A DNA stretch of 64,000 nt, taken from Anaerolineales bacterium. GTDB taxonomy: Bacteria > Chloroflexota > Anaerolineae > 4572-78 > NAK82. Location of the stretch: positions 3,483,598 through 3,547,597 of the forward strand of contig CP070811.1 in the NCBI GenBank assembly GCA_020343875.1. Direction: 5' to 3'. Every line of letters begins with the position of its first letter. Within the stretch, counting starts at the first letter, position 1. Below are positions 18,250 through 27,617 of this stretch, one piece after another. The position numbers and the translations under genes are program-made. The notes beneath the pieces are model-generated. The model saw only the letters and a program-made list of their open reading frames with translations. It searched no databases and was not told the DNA's origin.

Positions 18250-18948
18250 ATGCGCGCAAAACGAAAACCTGTGGTCATCCTGGCCTGTCACGTCATGCAA
18301 AGCCTGATCCAACCCCACTTGCCCGACGCAGAGGTTCCCATCATCTATATGGACTATGGCCTCCACATCCGACCCCAGAAGATGGCGCCCACCCTCCAGG
18401 CCCAACTTGATGCGCTGCCCGAGCCCAGTCTGGTATTGATTGGCTATGGTCTGTGCGGCAATGGCCTGGCCGGGCTAAAGGCCGGGCCCCACACATTGGT
18501 TATTCCCCGCGCGGATGACTGCATAGCTATCTTGCTTGGCTCGTACCAGGTCTACGTCGAGGCATTTCAGGCTGAGCCAGGCACCTATTACCTGACGAAG
18601 GGTTGGCTTGAAAGTGGGAGTGACCCACTGAAAGAGTATCGCGCCTACGTCAACCAATTCGGTTTGCAGAAGGCTGATATGCTTATCGACATGATGTACC
18701 ACCGGTACCAGCGTCTATGTTTCGTAGCCCACACTCAGGCCGATTTGGACGAGTATCGCCCCCAAGCCATGGAGGTCGCTCAGTTTTGCGCCCAGCGCTG
18801 GGGGATGACCTACCACGAACGCATCGGCTCCGACGGCCTGATCCGCCGATTACTGGAAGCCCCTCACCAAAAGGAGAAACTGGGAGAGGATTTCGTCGTT
18901 GTTCCGCCTGGCGGCACCGTCGAGCAGAAAATGTTCATCCGTATGTAG
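18250..18948 (+). CDS. DUF1638 protein
   Basis: A 232-residue soluble protein of the DUF1638 family, recognised from IGYGLCGNGLAGL, VIPRADDCIAILLGS and the YYLTKGWLE segment. The function is not established. From memory, members often sit near corrinoid-dependent methyltransferase genes in anaerobes, which is relevant because this window also has a HgcA-like corrinoid protein 9 kb away. Conserved Cys and Asp residues (GYGLCGNG, RADDC) could bind metal. GAGGT precedes ATG 18250. A 162-base gap separates it from the glycosyltransferases. Confidence 0.85.
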   Translation: MRAKRKPVVILACHVMQSLIQPHLPDAEVPIIYMDYGLHIRPQKMAPTLQAQLDALPEPSLVLIGYGLCGNGLAGLKAGPHTLVIPRADDCIAILLGSYQVYVEAFQAEPGTYYLTKGWLESGSDPLKEYRAYVNQFGLQKADMLIDMMYHRYQRLCFVAHTQADLDEYRPQAMEVAQFCAQRWGMTYHERIGSDGLIRRLLEAPHQKEKLGEDFVVVPPGGTVEQKMFIRM

Positions 18949-19119
18949 GACTGGGCCTTGGCTTTTCCTCCTATGCGCCGCATTTTTCGCAGACAGACAT
19001 ACCTTGCCTGGGCATACCACCGATGCCCTCAGTTGTTGTGCTTCGTGGCCCGGCTTGCGTACCTCGGATGCAAACGTCTCTATTGGCTAAAGTCCAGAGC
19101 TAAGAAAGAGAGTAGTGCT

Positions 19120-20091
19120 GTGCACAATGCCATTACCGATGTAAAAGGGATCAAAGTTGGTCACTGGACGAACCTAGAAGCAGCCACCGGCTGCACAGTT
19201 GTTCTGTGCCGCCAGGGAGCGGTAGCCGGAGTGGACGTACGTGGTTCAGCGCCGGGCACCCGTGAGACCGACTTGCTGCGCCCGGTGAACATGGTGCAGC
19301 AAGCGCACGCCGTGGTGCTCAGTGGTGGTAGTGCCTACGGCCTGGACGCAGCCAGCGGCGTTATGCGCTGGCTGGAGGAAGAGGGTATCGGCTTCGACGT
19401 GGGCGTGGCCTTAGTGCCCATCGTCCCCGCCGCGGTACTTTTTGATCTTGACATCGGTCAGCCGGACACCCGTCCCGGCCCAGAGGCCGGATATGCTGCC
19501 TGTCAAGCAGCCACAGGCGGGCCAGTTGACGAGGGCTGTATTGGGGCAGGAACTGGGGCCAGGGTCGGCAACCTACTGGGGCCCCTGTCCCGCACCAAGG
19601 GCGGCATCGGCACAGCCAGCCGGCGCATCGCTGGTGACGTGACCGTGGGCGCCATAGTAGCCGTCAACGCTTTTGGCGACGTAGTAGATCCGACAACCGG
19701 TCAGATCATTGCCGGGGCTCGTAACCCGGAAGGCCCAGGGTTTCTCCACACCGTCGACCAGCTGCAAGGCGACCTGAGCCGTATAATGCTGGCCGTTGCG
19801 TCCAACACCACCCTGGCCGTGGTCGCTACCGACGCAGCCCTCTCCAAGGAGGAAGCCAACAAGTTGGCGCAGATGGCCCACGATGGCCTGGCACAGGCCA
19901 TCCGGCCCGTCCACACCATGTTCGATGGCGATACCATTTTCGCCCTGGCCACCGGCCAACAGGCCAACGTACCCATAAACGTGAGTGTGATAGGCGCCGT
20001 GGCTGTCTCGGTCGTGGCTGAGGCGGTCGTGCGGGCCGTTCAACAGGCGACATCCCTGGCCGGGGTGCCGGCAGCCAGAGATGTGGTTTGA
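19120..20091 (+). CDS. P1-family (S58/DmpA-like) self-processing peptidase
   Basis: An N-terminal-nucleophile-like aminopeptidase of the DmpA/BapA family. It has the conserved ITDVKGIKVGHWTN start, AVVLSGGSAYGLDAASGV, GAGTGARVGN and the autocleavage region N229-T230 in ASNTTLAVVATDA. The usual nucleophile is Ser or Thr after a Gly or Asn; here Thr230 would become the N-terminus of the beta chain. The family releases N-terminal residues from small peptides, amides or beta-peptides. I start at GTG 19120, with AAGAAAGAG upstream; the frame is open back to 18958, but that segment (MAFPPMRRIFRRQTYL...) resembles nothing in the family and has no homologous domain. Its stop overlaps the next start by 11 bases. 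Confidence 0.88.
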   Translation: MHNAITDVKGIKVGHWTNLEAATGCTVVLCRQGAVAGVDVRGSAPGTRETDLLRPVNMVQQAHAVVLSGGSAYGLDAASGVMRWLEEEGIGFDVGVALVPIVPAAVLFDLDIGQPDTRPGPEAGYAACQAATGGPVDEGCIGAGTGARVGNLLGPLSRTKGGIGTASRRIAGDVTVGAIVAVNAFGDVVDPTTGQIIAGARNPEGPGFLHTVDQLQGDLSRIMLAVASNTTLAVVATDAALSKEEANKLAQMAHDGLAQAIRPVHTMFDGDTIFALATGQQANVPINVSVIGAVAVSVVAEAVVRAVQQATSLAGVPAARDVV

Positions 20092-21604
20092 CAACCAGCG
20101 ACCCTTCTGGTACGCGACGCTACTGCTAATCTGCGTGGCGGCCTTCTTCTTGACGGCCTTAATCTCTCAGGGTATCTTTGAGCGCGTCCCGCACGTGGAT
20201 GACGAGGCAGCCTACCTGTTCCAGGCCCAAGTCTTCGCCACAGGACGGCTCAGCGTGCCCACGCCCCCTTACCCCGAATCATATTGGTCTCCCTTCGTCC
20301 TGGACTACCAAGGCCAGCGCTTCGGCAAGTATCCGCCAGGATACCCCTTGCTGCTCAGTCTGGGTGTGCGCGCCGGCCAACCGTGGGTCGTAAACGCGCT
20401 GCTAGCTTCCCTGACCCTGTGGCTGGTTGCCCACCTGGGGCGAGAGATCTACTCACCGGCCGCTGGGCTGTTGGCGGCCACGCTGGGTCTCACTTGCCCT
20501 GTCTTCCTGGCCGAGTCGTCTTCGCTACTCTCACATCCTACTTCGCTGTTTTTCACCACCCTGTTCCTGTGGGCCTTCGCCAAGTTAATCCGCGAAACCG
20601 GTAGTCAGAGCCGGTATGCTGCCCTGGTCGGCCTGGCTTGGGGCTGGCTGATCATTACCCGTCCATACGATGCGATCGGGGCAAGCCTGCCCTTCGCTCT
20701 ATATGGCCTGGCCCGAGGCTTGCGCGGCGACCGGGCCATGCTCTCCCAGGGAGCTATTGCCACTGCCATTGCCCTGCTCTTCGGCTTGAGTTTGTCAGCC
20801 TATTGGTATTGGCTGATCAGGGATTTTGCCAATCCATATGGGCTTGTCTGGCCCTACGATCGACCCGGCTTTGGCCCCAACGTTGGCCTCAAAGGATACA
20901 CATTGGCTACCGGCCTAAGCTATGTCCGTTACAACTTGAACGCCCTAGCCAGTGGATTCCTGGGATGGCCAGGCTACCTGAACATCATCTTCCTGTGGCT
21001 GCCTTTCGTTTTCCGCCCCCACGACCGATGGAACTATCTGCTACTGGCCGGTTTTGCCTCGGTGGTGAATCTGCACCTGACGTACTGGTACTACGGCGGG
21101 CACGACGCCGGATATCCCCGCTATTATTACGCCGCACTGCCTATGCTCTTGCTACTGACCGCCCGTGGCATCGAAGTCTTATCTCTCGCCCTGCAACGTC
21201 TCTCTTACCGCGCACGCCGCTTCTTCGAGCAAGGTGCTTCAAGAATGATCCCGCCCCTGGCCCGATTGGCAGTCTACCTAATCCTGATAGCCCTGACTCT
21301 CTACAACGGTCTGTTCTCCCTCCCAATGCGCCTGAGTCCATTCCAGGGCAAATCAGGCATCACCGCTGCGCCATTGCAGGTCGTTCGGGACGCTGGCATG
21401 ACCAATGTCCTGGTCTTTGTGGCCGATTATGAGTATTGGTTCGACTTCGCCGTTTTCTTCTCCGCCAATAGCCCTACCCTCGACTCGGATGTAGTCTACG
21501 CCATCTACCAAAACGAGCAGCAGGCGCGAGGCGTAACCGGCCTATACCCCCACCGCCGCTGTTACGTACAGCGCCAAAATCGGCTCCTACCTTGCCCCTT
21601 TTGA
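20081..21604 (+). CDS. GT-C membrane glycosyltransferase-like protein
   Basis: A 507-residue protein with about ten membrane helices. The first extracytoplasmic loop holds the acidic pair in VPHVDDEAAYLFQAQVF, typical of GT39/ArnT-like enzymes that use polyprenyl-phosphate sugars, followed by GKYPPGYPLLLSLG. It is related in plan to the gene at 4379 but shorter and without the C-terminal beta domain. The ATG overlaps the end of the P1 peptidase gene, so translation may be coupled, although no functional link is evident. Sugar donor and acceptor are unknown. Confidence 0.8.
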   Translation: MWFDNQRPFWYATLLLICVAAFFLTALISQGIFERVPHVDDEAAYLFQAQVFATGRLSVPTPPYPESYWSPFVLDYQGQRFGKYPPGYPLLLSLGVRAGQPWVVNALLASLTLWLVAHLGREIYSPAAGLLAATLGLTCPVFLAESSSLLSHPTSLFFTTLFLWAFAKLIRETGSQSRYAALVGLAWGWLIITRPYDAIGASLPFALYGLARGLRGDRAMLSQGAIATAIALLFGLSLSAYWYWLIRDFANPYGLVWPYDRPGFGPNVGLKGYTLATGLSYVRYNLNALASGFLGWPGYLNIIFLWLPFVFRPHDRWNYLLLAGFASVVNLHLTYWYYGGHDAGYPRYYYAALPMLLLLTARGIEVLSLALQRLSYRARRFFEQGASRMIPPLARLAVYLILIALTLYNGLFSLPMRLSPFQGKSGITAAPLQVVRDAGMTNVLVFVADYEYWFDFAVFFSANSPTLDSDVVYAIYQNEQQARGVTGLYPHRRCYVQRQNRLLPCPF

Positions 21605-21608
21605 CAGG

Positions 21609-21637
21609 TTGTTGGCTCCCATACAATATGTTATACT
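21609..21637 (+). promoter_or_regulatory. Promoter of the SGNH hydrolase gene
   Basis: TTGTTG (21609-21614) and TATACT (21632-21637), spacer 17 bases, just after the GT-C stop. Confidence 0.45.
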
Positions 21638-21702
21638 CAGGTCAGATTCGTCACCATAATTCCCTATCTGCCACTTAGCCAGGGGTAGTAGAGAGCAAAC
21701 CT

Positions 21703-23088
21703 GTGTCACACATCACACACAACCGCACGAGGCTCCGACCGAGCCGTTATGCATCCCGTTTCACCCCAAGATCTCTATCCAGCCTTTTAGGCCGGCTATC
21801 ACTGATCGCCTTCGGGCTTCTGGCCCCCTTGCTGATCCTGGAAATCGGGGTGCGGCTGGTCAAGCTGGCGCCGTCCCCCGCTCCGAACCCAGCCATATGG
21901 GCCCCACACCCGCTATTTGGCTGGTGGCACATCCCTTACAGCGGCGGCATCTTTCATAGCGACTTTAATGAATTTGAGGCCGAAGTCCGCATCAATGCCC
22001 GGGGACTACGCGACCGGGAAATCGGCTACGATAACCCAAGCGGGGCTGTGCGGGTGCTCTCACTGGCAGACTCATTTGGCGAAGCCCTGCAAGTCGATCT
22101 AGAGGATACCTACCACAAGCGACTGGAAGATCTGCTGGCAACGTCGCTGGCCAAACCAGTCGAGGTGCTCAATGCAGGTGTGGGTGGCTGGGGGACAGAC
22201 CAGGAAGCCATTTTCTACGTGGCCGAAGGCTTTCGCTACAATCCAGACCTGGTTCTGCTGGCCTTTTTTATTCGCAACGACGCCATCAATAGCTACGGTC
22301 CCCTGGAAATCGCCCGCAACGGGGGGACCCAGCAAAAACAATTCTTCACTCTCTCACCTACTGGCGAGTTGATTCCCCCACCACTGGAATCAGAAACCAG
22401 ATTGCAGGCCGAGCCTCAAGACTCACAGGGAGTGGCTAACTCGCATTCCCTAACTCAGCCTGAGCCTGGCACAGGCAGTGTCCTTCATAGCGGTGGGGCG
22501 CCGCTCTTGCCCCTGTCTGACGGCCTGTGGCGCACGTCTGCCCTGTATCGTTTTCTGACCCCCTACCTGCGCAATGTACCGGCACTGGTAGAATACCTGG
22601 GGCCAAGCGGTATTTTGGGCGGCGAAGGGGTGGTCCGAGCCAGCCATCCGGCTACGCCCATCCCCTTCCTTGTCTATCAATCACCTCCCGAGCAGCCATT
22701 TGAAGAGGCTTGGGCTTTGAGCGAGGCAATCATTGCTCGACTGCGCCAAGAGGTAGAAAAACGGGATGCCAGGTTGGGGGTGGTCATCATTGGCGCCCCC
22801 GAGCAAATCTATCCTGATGAGTGGGAACAAGTCCTGGCCGGCAACCCGGCCATGCGAGCCTCAACTTGGGATTTGGAGGCACCCAACCGCCGCCTGACCG
22901 GATTCCTGGCCAGTCAAGACATCCCCTTTCTGGACTTGCTGCCCATCTTTCGTCAAGCCGCTAGCCAGCCAAATGCACCACCCCTCCATTTTCGCCACGA
23001 TCAGCACTGGACTGTGGCAGGTCATCAGCTGGCCGCCGAGGCGATCCACGATTTCTTGATGAGTCAGCTGAGGGAAGAGTTGGAGTGA
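21703..23088 (+). CDS. Membrane-anchored SGNH/AlgX-like hydrolase or O-acyltransferase
   Basis: 461 residues with one N-terminal signal-anchor (LIAFGLLAPLLILEIGV), then an extracytoplasmic SGNH domain. Block I is LADSFGEALQV (Ser as nucleophile), block II GVGGWGTDQE (Gly), block III IRNDAIN (Asn) and block V HDQHWTVAGHQLAAEAI (Asp/His). AlgX/AlgJ-type members acetylate or deacetylate exopolysaccharide, and the upstream sugar transferases support such a role. GTG 21703 is the only start that keeps the signal-anchor. The region around residues 215-260 looks like a low-homology insert. Confidence 0.82.
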   Translation: MSHITHNRTRLRPSRYASRFTPRSLSSLLGRLSLIAFGLLAPLLILEIGVRLVKLAPSPAPNPAIWAPHPLFGWWHIPYSGGIFHSDFNEFEAEVRINARGLRDREIGYDNPSGAVRVLSLADSFGEALQVDLEDTYHKRLEDLLATSLAKPVEVLNAGVGGWGTDQEAIFYVAEGFRYNPDLVLLAFFIRNDAINSYGPLEIARNGGTQQKQFFTLSPTGELIPPPLESETRLQAEPQDSQGVANSHSLTQPEPGTGSVLHSGGAPLLPLSDGLWRTSALYRFLTPYLRNVPALVEYLGPSGILGGEGVVRASHPATPIPFLVYQSPPEQPFEEAWALSEAIIARLRQEVEKRDARLGVVIIGAPEQIYPDEWEQVLAGNPAMRASTWDLEAPNRRLTGFLASQDIPFLDLLPIFRQAASQPNAPPLHFRHDQHWTVAGHQLAAEAIHDFLMSQLREELE

Positions 23089-23125
23089 ACTAACACCGCA
23101 AGGGATGCACCGTACAGGAGACAAT

Positions 23126-23947
23126 ATGGCAACGCTTATCGGCAGATATGTCACCCACCAAGCAGGATCCCCTACTCTGCAAGTGTCGGGCATCACAGTG
23201 CGTTATAACAGCACCTTGGCCCTCGACGATGTGTCGTTTCAGCTAGCCCAAGGCGAGCGAGTGGCCGTGGTCGGGCCTAACGGAGCAGGCAAGAGCACGC
23301 TGTTTAAGGTCATCGCTGGCGTGCTACATCCCACCAAAGGGGATGTAAAGGTGTACGGGCATGGGCCTGGCGGGCATATTTGTATCGCCTATGTGCCTCA
23401 ACGCAGCCAGGTGGATTGGAGCTTCCCGGTGAACGTGGTTGACGTGGTGATGATGGGTCGTATCGGCAAGCTGGGATTGCTGCGCTGGCCAGGGCGGCGT
23501 GACTGGGATTACGTGCGCCAGTGCCTGGCTGTGGTCGGCATGGAACACCTGGCCAGCCGGCAAATCGGAGAGCTATCGGGCGGCCAGCAACAGCGAGTGT
23601 TCATTGCTCGTGCTCTGGCTCAAGAAGCAGAGCTGATGCTCATGGACGAACCATTGACGGGCCTGGATGTGACCTCCCAGGAAGGCATATTTCGCATCAT
23701 GGAAGAGTTGCGCCGACGGAACGTGACGGTGATGGTTGCCACCCACGACTTAAACCTGGCCGCAGAACACTTCGATCGCTTGATGTTGCTCAATCACCAA
23801 CTGGTGGGATTTGGGCATCCGGACGAGGTTTTCACCTCAGAGCGACTGATGCAGGCCTATGGAGGGCACATGCGCTTGATCCAAACCAGTGAAGGCCAGA
23901 TGGCGCTGAGCGATACATGCTGTGGAAAGGGGCATCACCCGCAATGA
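23126..23947 (+). CDS. Metal (Zn/Mn/Fe-type) ABC transporter, ATPase subunit
   Basis: A 273-residue nucleotide-binding subunit. It has Walker A GPNGAGKST, the Q loop in YVPQRSQVDWSFPVNVVDVV (the spacing and sequence of ZnuC/MntB/TroB-type importers), signature LSGGQQQRV, Walker B LMLMDEP and the switch His in VATHDLN. ATG 23126 is preferred to 23105 because CAGGAG stands directly before it. The start of the permease overlaps the stop (ATGA). No substrate-binding lipoprotein gene is adjacent, so metal identity is undetermined. Confidence 0.93.
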   Translation: MATLIGRYVTHQAGSPTLQVSGITVRYNSTLALDDVSFQLAQGERVAVVGPNGAGKSTLFKVIAGVLHPTKGDVKVYGHGPGGHICIAYVPQRSQVDWSFPVNVVDVVMMGRIGKLGLLRWPGRRDWDYVRQCLAVVGMEHLASRQIGELSGGQQQRVFIARALAQEAELMLMDEPLTGLDVTSQEGIFRIMEELRRRNVTVMVATHDLNLAAEHFDRLMLLNHQLVGFGHPDEVFTSERLMQAYGGHMRLIQTSEGQMALSDTCCGKGHHPQ

Positions 23948-24813
23948 ACAGCTTACTGCACTGGGTTCTTGATCCACTCGCCTATCCCTTCATGGTGCGT
24001 GGAATGCTCGCAGCGGTCACGGTAGGCATCGTGTGTGCCACCGTCGGTACCTACGTTGTGCTACGTGGCATGGCCTTCTTTGGCGATGCGTTAGCTCACG
24101 CCTTGTTGCCTGGTGTGGCGGTGGGCTATCTGATCGGCGGTGGGGCACAAAGGCCCCTTTTCTGGTGGGGGATGCTGACTGCAGTTTTGACCTCCATCGG
24201 CATTGGATTCCTTACCAGGGGTAAGCGGATCAAGGAAGACACCGCCATCGGCGTCTTCTTCGCCGGGATGTTTGCGCTGGGAATTGCCTTGATCTCAACA
24301 GTACACAATTATACAGTCGACTTGACCCACTTCTTGTTCGGCAACGTACTGGGCGTGTCCCAGGCCGATCTGTGGTTGACGGCTATTTTCGGCGGGTTAA
24401 TCATCCTAATCGTATTGGCTTTCTACAAAGAATTCCTGGTTCTCTCGTTTGATCCAATCCTGGCCTCCACATTGCGCCTGCCGCACGGGCTGTTGCACTA
24501 TCTGTTGCTGGCCCTAATCGCTATTGCCATCGTGGTTTCTCTTCAAACGGTAGGCGTCGCTCTGATGGTGGCTATGCTGGTGACGCCCGCCGCCACGGCT
24601 TATCTTCTCACCCGACGGCTGCCGGTTATGATGCTGATCGGCGCGGCTGCGGGCGCCATCTCAGCGGTGGGTGGCTTATACCTTTCATACTATGTGAATG
24701 TTGCGTCAGGTGCTGCGATCGTGTTGGTTTGCACCTTTCTCTTCATTCTGGCCTTTCTGTTTGCCCCTTCAAGAGGACTGTTCCGGAGCTTTACCCAGAG
24801 GAGAAGAGCATGA
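23944..24813 (+). CDS. Metal ABC transporter permease (ZnuB/MntC-type)
   Basis: A 289-residue membrane protein with about eight or nine helices, of the ABC-3 permease family: [20 protein letters not shown] near the N-terminus and [20 protein letters not shown] near the C-terminus are its best conserved segments. It forms the membrane channel with the ATPase encoded upstream, to which it is coupled by an ATGA overlap. It is coupled in the same way to obg downstream, an unusual arrangement. Confidence 0.93.
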   Translation: MNSLLHWVLDPLAYPFMVRGMLAAVTVGIVCATVGTYVVLRGMAFFGDALAHALLPGVAVGYLIGGGAQRPLFWWGMLTAVLTSIGIGFLTRGKRIKEDTAIGVFFAGMFALGIALISTVHNYTVDLTHFLFGNVLGVSQADLWLTAIFGGLIILIVLAFYKEFLVLSFDPILASTLRLPHGLLHYLLLALIAIAIVVSLQTVGVALMVAMLVTPAATAYLLTRRLPVMMLIGAAAGAISAVGGLYLSYYVNVASGAAIVLVCTFLFILAFLFAPSRGLFRSFTQRRRA

Positions 24814-26081
24814 GCAACCCAATGCTCTTTGATGAAGCAAAGATCCATGTAAAAGCAGGCGACGGTGGCAACGGTATTATTGCCTTTCGCCGAGAGAAAT
24901 ACGTTCCTCGAGGAGGACCGGCTGGGGGTAGTGGCGGTGACGGGGGCGATGTGGCCTTGGAAGTGAATCCTCACCTGAACACTTTGATCCACTTTCAGAA
25001 ACAGGTCCATTTCAAGGCTATGCGTGGCACGCATGGTAGAGGAAAGAACCAGACCGGTGCCCGGGGAGATGATACGATCGTCTGGGTGCCTGCCGGCACC
25101 GTGGTACGCGATGCCGACACCGGCGCATTGCTAGCGGATCTGACTGAGCCTGGGCAGCGCATCATCGTCGCCCAAGGAGGAAAAGGCGGTCGAGGCAACG
25201 CCAGCTTTGCCTCCTCCACTCACCAAACCCCGCGCCTGGCCGAGCGAGGCGCGCCTGGGGAAGAACGCTGGCTACGGCTGGAGCTCAAACTGCTGGCCGA
25301 CGTGGGCCTGATTGGCATGCCTAATGCCGGAAAGAGCACGCTTCTGGCAGCCGTCAGTGCAGCCCGGCCCAAGATTGCCGACTATCCCTTCACCACTCTC
25401 CAGCCCAGCTTAGGTGTGGTGACTGTGGGTGATGAGTACGACTTTGTGATGGCCGACCTGCCCGGTCTCATCGAGGGGGCCCACGCCGGGGCAGGACTGG
25501 GTCACCAGTTCTTGCGCCATGTTGAGCGAACCCGCCTGCTCCTTCACCTGCTAGACGGCGCCGCTGACGATCCGTTGCGCCACTTCGAGCAGATTAACCA
25601 GGAACTCCGTCTCTTCAATCCGGCCTTAGCCAGCCGGCCTCAAATTGTAGTGCTCAACAAATTGGATTTGCCTCAGGCGCGGGCAACCTGGCCCCAAGTG
25701 CAGGCCGCCATCCAGGCCCGCGGGCTGCCCGCCAATGCAGTTTCCGCAGCAACCGGGGAACGAACTTGGGAGTTGATGGCTCAGGTGGGGCACATGCTAT
25801 CCAGCCTACCCAGGCCAAAGCCCATTATTGAGGAAATCCCCACCTTCCGGCTGGAAGAGAGTCCCGAGTTCACCATCGAGCGAGAGCGCGACGGTTGGCG
25901 AGTCCGTGGTGAGCGCGTTGAGCTATTGGCAGCCCAGACGATGTGGGAATACCATGACGCGGTGCAACGAGCGGGACGATTGCTGGAAGCTATGGGGATA
26001 GTCGACGCTTTGCGCCAGGCCGGTGTGCAGCCAGATGATACAGTCTACATCGGTGACGTGGAACTGGAATGGGTGTGGTAG
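24810..26081 (+). CDS. obg: Obg/CgtA GTPase
   Basis: An essential ribosome-assembly GTPase of 423 residues. The glycine-rich Obg fold ([33 protein letters not shown]) is followed by a G domain with G1 [10 protein letters not shown]3 [16 protein letters not shown] and G4 NKLD, then a C-terminal OCT domain (residues about 350-423), which is present in Firmicutes-like and Chloroflexota Obg. The ATG at 24810 overlaps the permease stop and has GGAGAAG upstream; the frame is open further back, but only inside the permease gene. Confidence 0.97.
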   Translation: MSNPMLFDEAKIHVKAGDGGNGIIAFRREKYVPRGGPAGGSGGDGGDVALEVNPHLNTLIHFQKQVHFKAMRGTHGRGKNQTGARGDDTIVWVPAGTVVRDADTGALLADLTEPGQRIIVAQGGKGGRGNASFASSTHQTPRLAERGAPGEERWLRLELKLLADVGLIGMPNAGKSTLLAAVSAARPKIADYPFTTLQPSLGVVTVGDEYDFVMADLPGLIEGAHAGAGLGHQFLRHVERTRLLLHLLDGAADDPLRHFEQINQELRLFNPALASRPQIVVLNKLDLPQARATWPQVQAAIQARGLPANAVSAATGERTWELMAQVGHMLSSLPRPKPIIEEIPTFRLEESPEFTIERERDGWRVRGERVELLAAQTMWEYHDAVQRAGRLLEAMGIVDALRQAGVQPDDTVYIGDVELEWVW

Positions 26082-26088
26082 GGGGCCT

Positions 26089-26520
26089 TTACGTACCGAA
26101 GTTCACAATTCGTCTCAGGACTTCCAGGGTGCTCTGGTTGACCGCCAGCTCTTCCAATTCTTCAGCTGCAACCCAGCGGGCCTCGCGGGCGTCATCGCCG
26201 GCCCGCAATGCACCGCTCACGTAATCGGCCATCAAGTCTACAATCACATAGTGAAATCGAACCCGCCCGTCATCATCACGCAGAATGACGTCGAACGTAT
26301 GAACTGAGTCTCCGGCACATATGCTTAGCCCGGTCTCCTCCATGATTTCCCGCTCGGCTGCCTCTTGTAACGTTTCCCCTAATTTCACGCGCCCGCCAGG
26401 GATAGCCCAAAGCCCTTCACTCGGTGACTGACCACGCCGGACCAGAAGAACCCGCTCCCCTCTCACCACAATCGCGCCCACCGCCACCTGAGGCGAATCA
26501 GGATACTCACGTTCAGGCAT
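26089..26520 (-). CDS. Nudix hydrolase
   Basis: 143 residues. The Nudix box GGRVKLGETLQEAAEREIMEETGL matches GX5EX7REUXEEXGU exactly (written here across the full motif, residues about 48-71). It hydrolyses a nucleoside diphosphate linked to another moiety; specificity is not predictable, though the MutT/ADP-ribose-like size fits. The ATG at 26520 has GAGGA about nine bases upstream; an in-frame ATG at 26538 would add six residues. It converges on obg with a gap of only seven bases. Confidence 0.92.
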   Translation of the reverse strand: MPEREYPDSPQVAVGAIVVRGERVLLVRRGQSPSEGLWAIPGGRVKLGETLQEAAEREIMEETGLSICAGDSVHTFDVILRDDDGRVRFHYVIVDLMADYVSGALRAGDDAREARWVAAEELEELAVNQSTLEVLRRIVNFGT

Positions 26521-26779
26521 AGAAACCGTCCTCTGCATCTTTCACTGGGGGTGATACTGGTTTGCCAGGTCCACAGCGCCACCACGAAGGATTGCCACGG
26601 ACGAGTGATGAAACTAAACGTGGATGATGCTCAAGATGTGGAATGTCCAACGTTTACAAACGGCCGAACGCAAGTCCGCCCCAAGCTCAAAGGAGTTGCC
26701 CCAGGAGACTATCCCTGGCAACTCCCGTCTGGCAGATCTGGGGTCTTCATATGTTACAACAATCGGACTAAGGAGAACC

Positions 26780-27526
26780 TTATGAAACGCGGTGGGGGCT
26801 GCCCGAGAGAATACCCTCCCGGTCCTTGAATGGCTCACCGATCTTGATCCCGCCCTGTCCGATGGAATAACCACGAATCTCGCTGGCGTGGGCGCTGCCT
26901 CGCATCTTAAGAATTGCGATCGCTCGTTGCATAGCGCTATCCACCTCTACGTAGCGCATAAGCAAGATAGCATCGACCACGAACGGCAGCGAACCCGACT
27001 GGCGGTATTGCGCTCCTAGAAGTCGAGTGGCTTCATCGAGAAGCAGGCTGGTCATTCCTTCACGCTTGAGCGCATTTACCAACGTGTTGAAAATGTGGCG
27101 CAATTCGACAGGATCTGTGGCAAAACGAAGGAAGTGGGCCATACTGTCTATCACCACACGACGTGGAGCCAGGTTACGAACTGTTTCACTCAAGGGGCTG
27201 TCAGGGGATTGCAGGCTTTTCACCAGGACTTCTGGTGAGGTAAAAAGCATACGCAGCTTACCTTCAGCTTCTAAAGCTCGCAGGTCCCAGCCCATAGCCT
27301 TTGCATCTCGTATTAAGGTGGCCGGGAACTCCTCGAAAGTCACCAGCAGGCCGGGCTGGCCAAGTTGTGCGCCATTGACCAGATATTGCATGCCTAGCGT
27401 TGTTTTTCCCACACCAGGTGCGCCACTCACGAGAACCGCCGACGTCTCCAGCAGCCCTCCTCCCAGCATGGAGTCCAGGCCAGGGATGCCAGTAGGTATT
27501 CGTTGTCGTTTTGCAACGGATGTCAT
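26780..27526 (-). CDS. Single-domain KaiC/RAD55-like ATPase
   Basis: A RecA-fold ATPase of 248 residues with one KaiC domain. PTGIPGLDSMLGGGLL is the family N-terminus, GAPGVGKTTLG the Walker A motif (about residue 36), FEEFP holds the catalytic glutamates, and RRVVIDSM is Walker B. Circadian KaiC has two such domains plus phosphorylation sites; this protein has one, and no kaiA or kaiB is present. Such single-domain relatives in Chloroflexota and archaea are thought to serve signal transduction or motility, by association only. A 241-base gap follows before the Nudix gene; I see no gene in it. Confidence 0.88.
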   Translation of the reverse strand: MTSVAKRQRIPTGIPGLDSMLGGGLLETSAVLVSGAPGVGKTTLGMQYLVNGAQLGQPGLLVTFEEFPATLIRDAKAMGWDLRALEAEGKLRMLFTSPEVLVKSLQSPDSPLSETVRNLAPRRVVIDSMAHFLRFATDPVELRHIFNTLVNALKREGMTSLLLDEATRLLGAQYRQSGSLPFVVDAILLMRYVEVDSAMQRAIAILKMRGSAHASEIRGYSIGQGGIKIGEPFKDREGILSGSPHRVS

Positions 27527-27560
27527 CAGTTAATCTACCTCGCTATCAAACCAAACTATT

Positions 27561-27595
27561 GAACCATGCCAGGGTCGTTAACCCTCGCATGGTTC
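27561..27595. terminator. Long imperfect hairpin upstream of the KaiC-like gene
   Basis: GAACCATGC-c-AGGGT pairs with ACCCT-c-GCATGGTTC around a CGTTA loop: 14 base pairs with one C/C mismatch. On the minus strand it follows the 27618-28328 gene and is followed by AATAGTTTGGTTT, so termination is the simplest reading. Confidence 0.55.
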
Positions 27596-27617
27596 AAACA
27601 CGGAGCTGGATAAAAGG

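Noticed and set aside
18958-19119. N-terminal extension of the P1 peptidase with basic and hydrophobic residues, possibly a transit or signal segment
   Set aside because: The family starts at the GTG at 19120, which has its own ribosome-binding site, and the extension shows no proper signal peptide.
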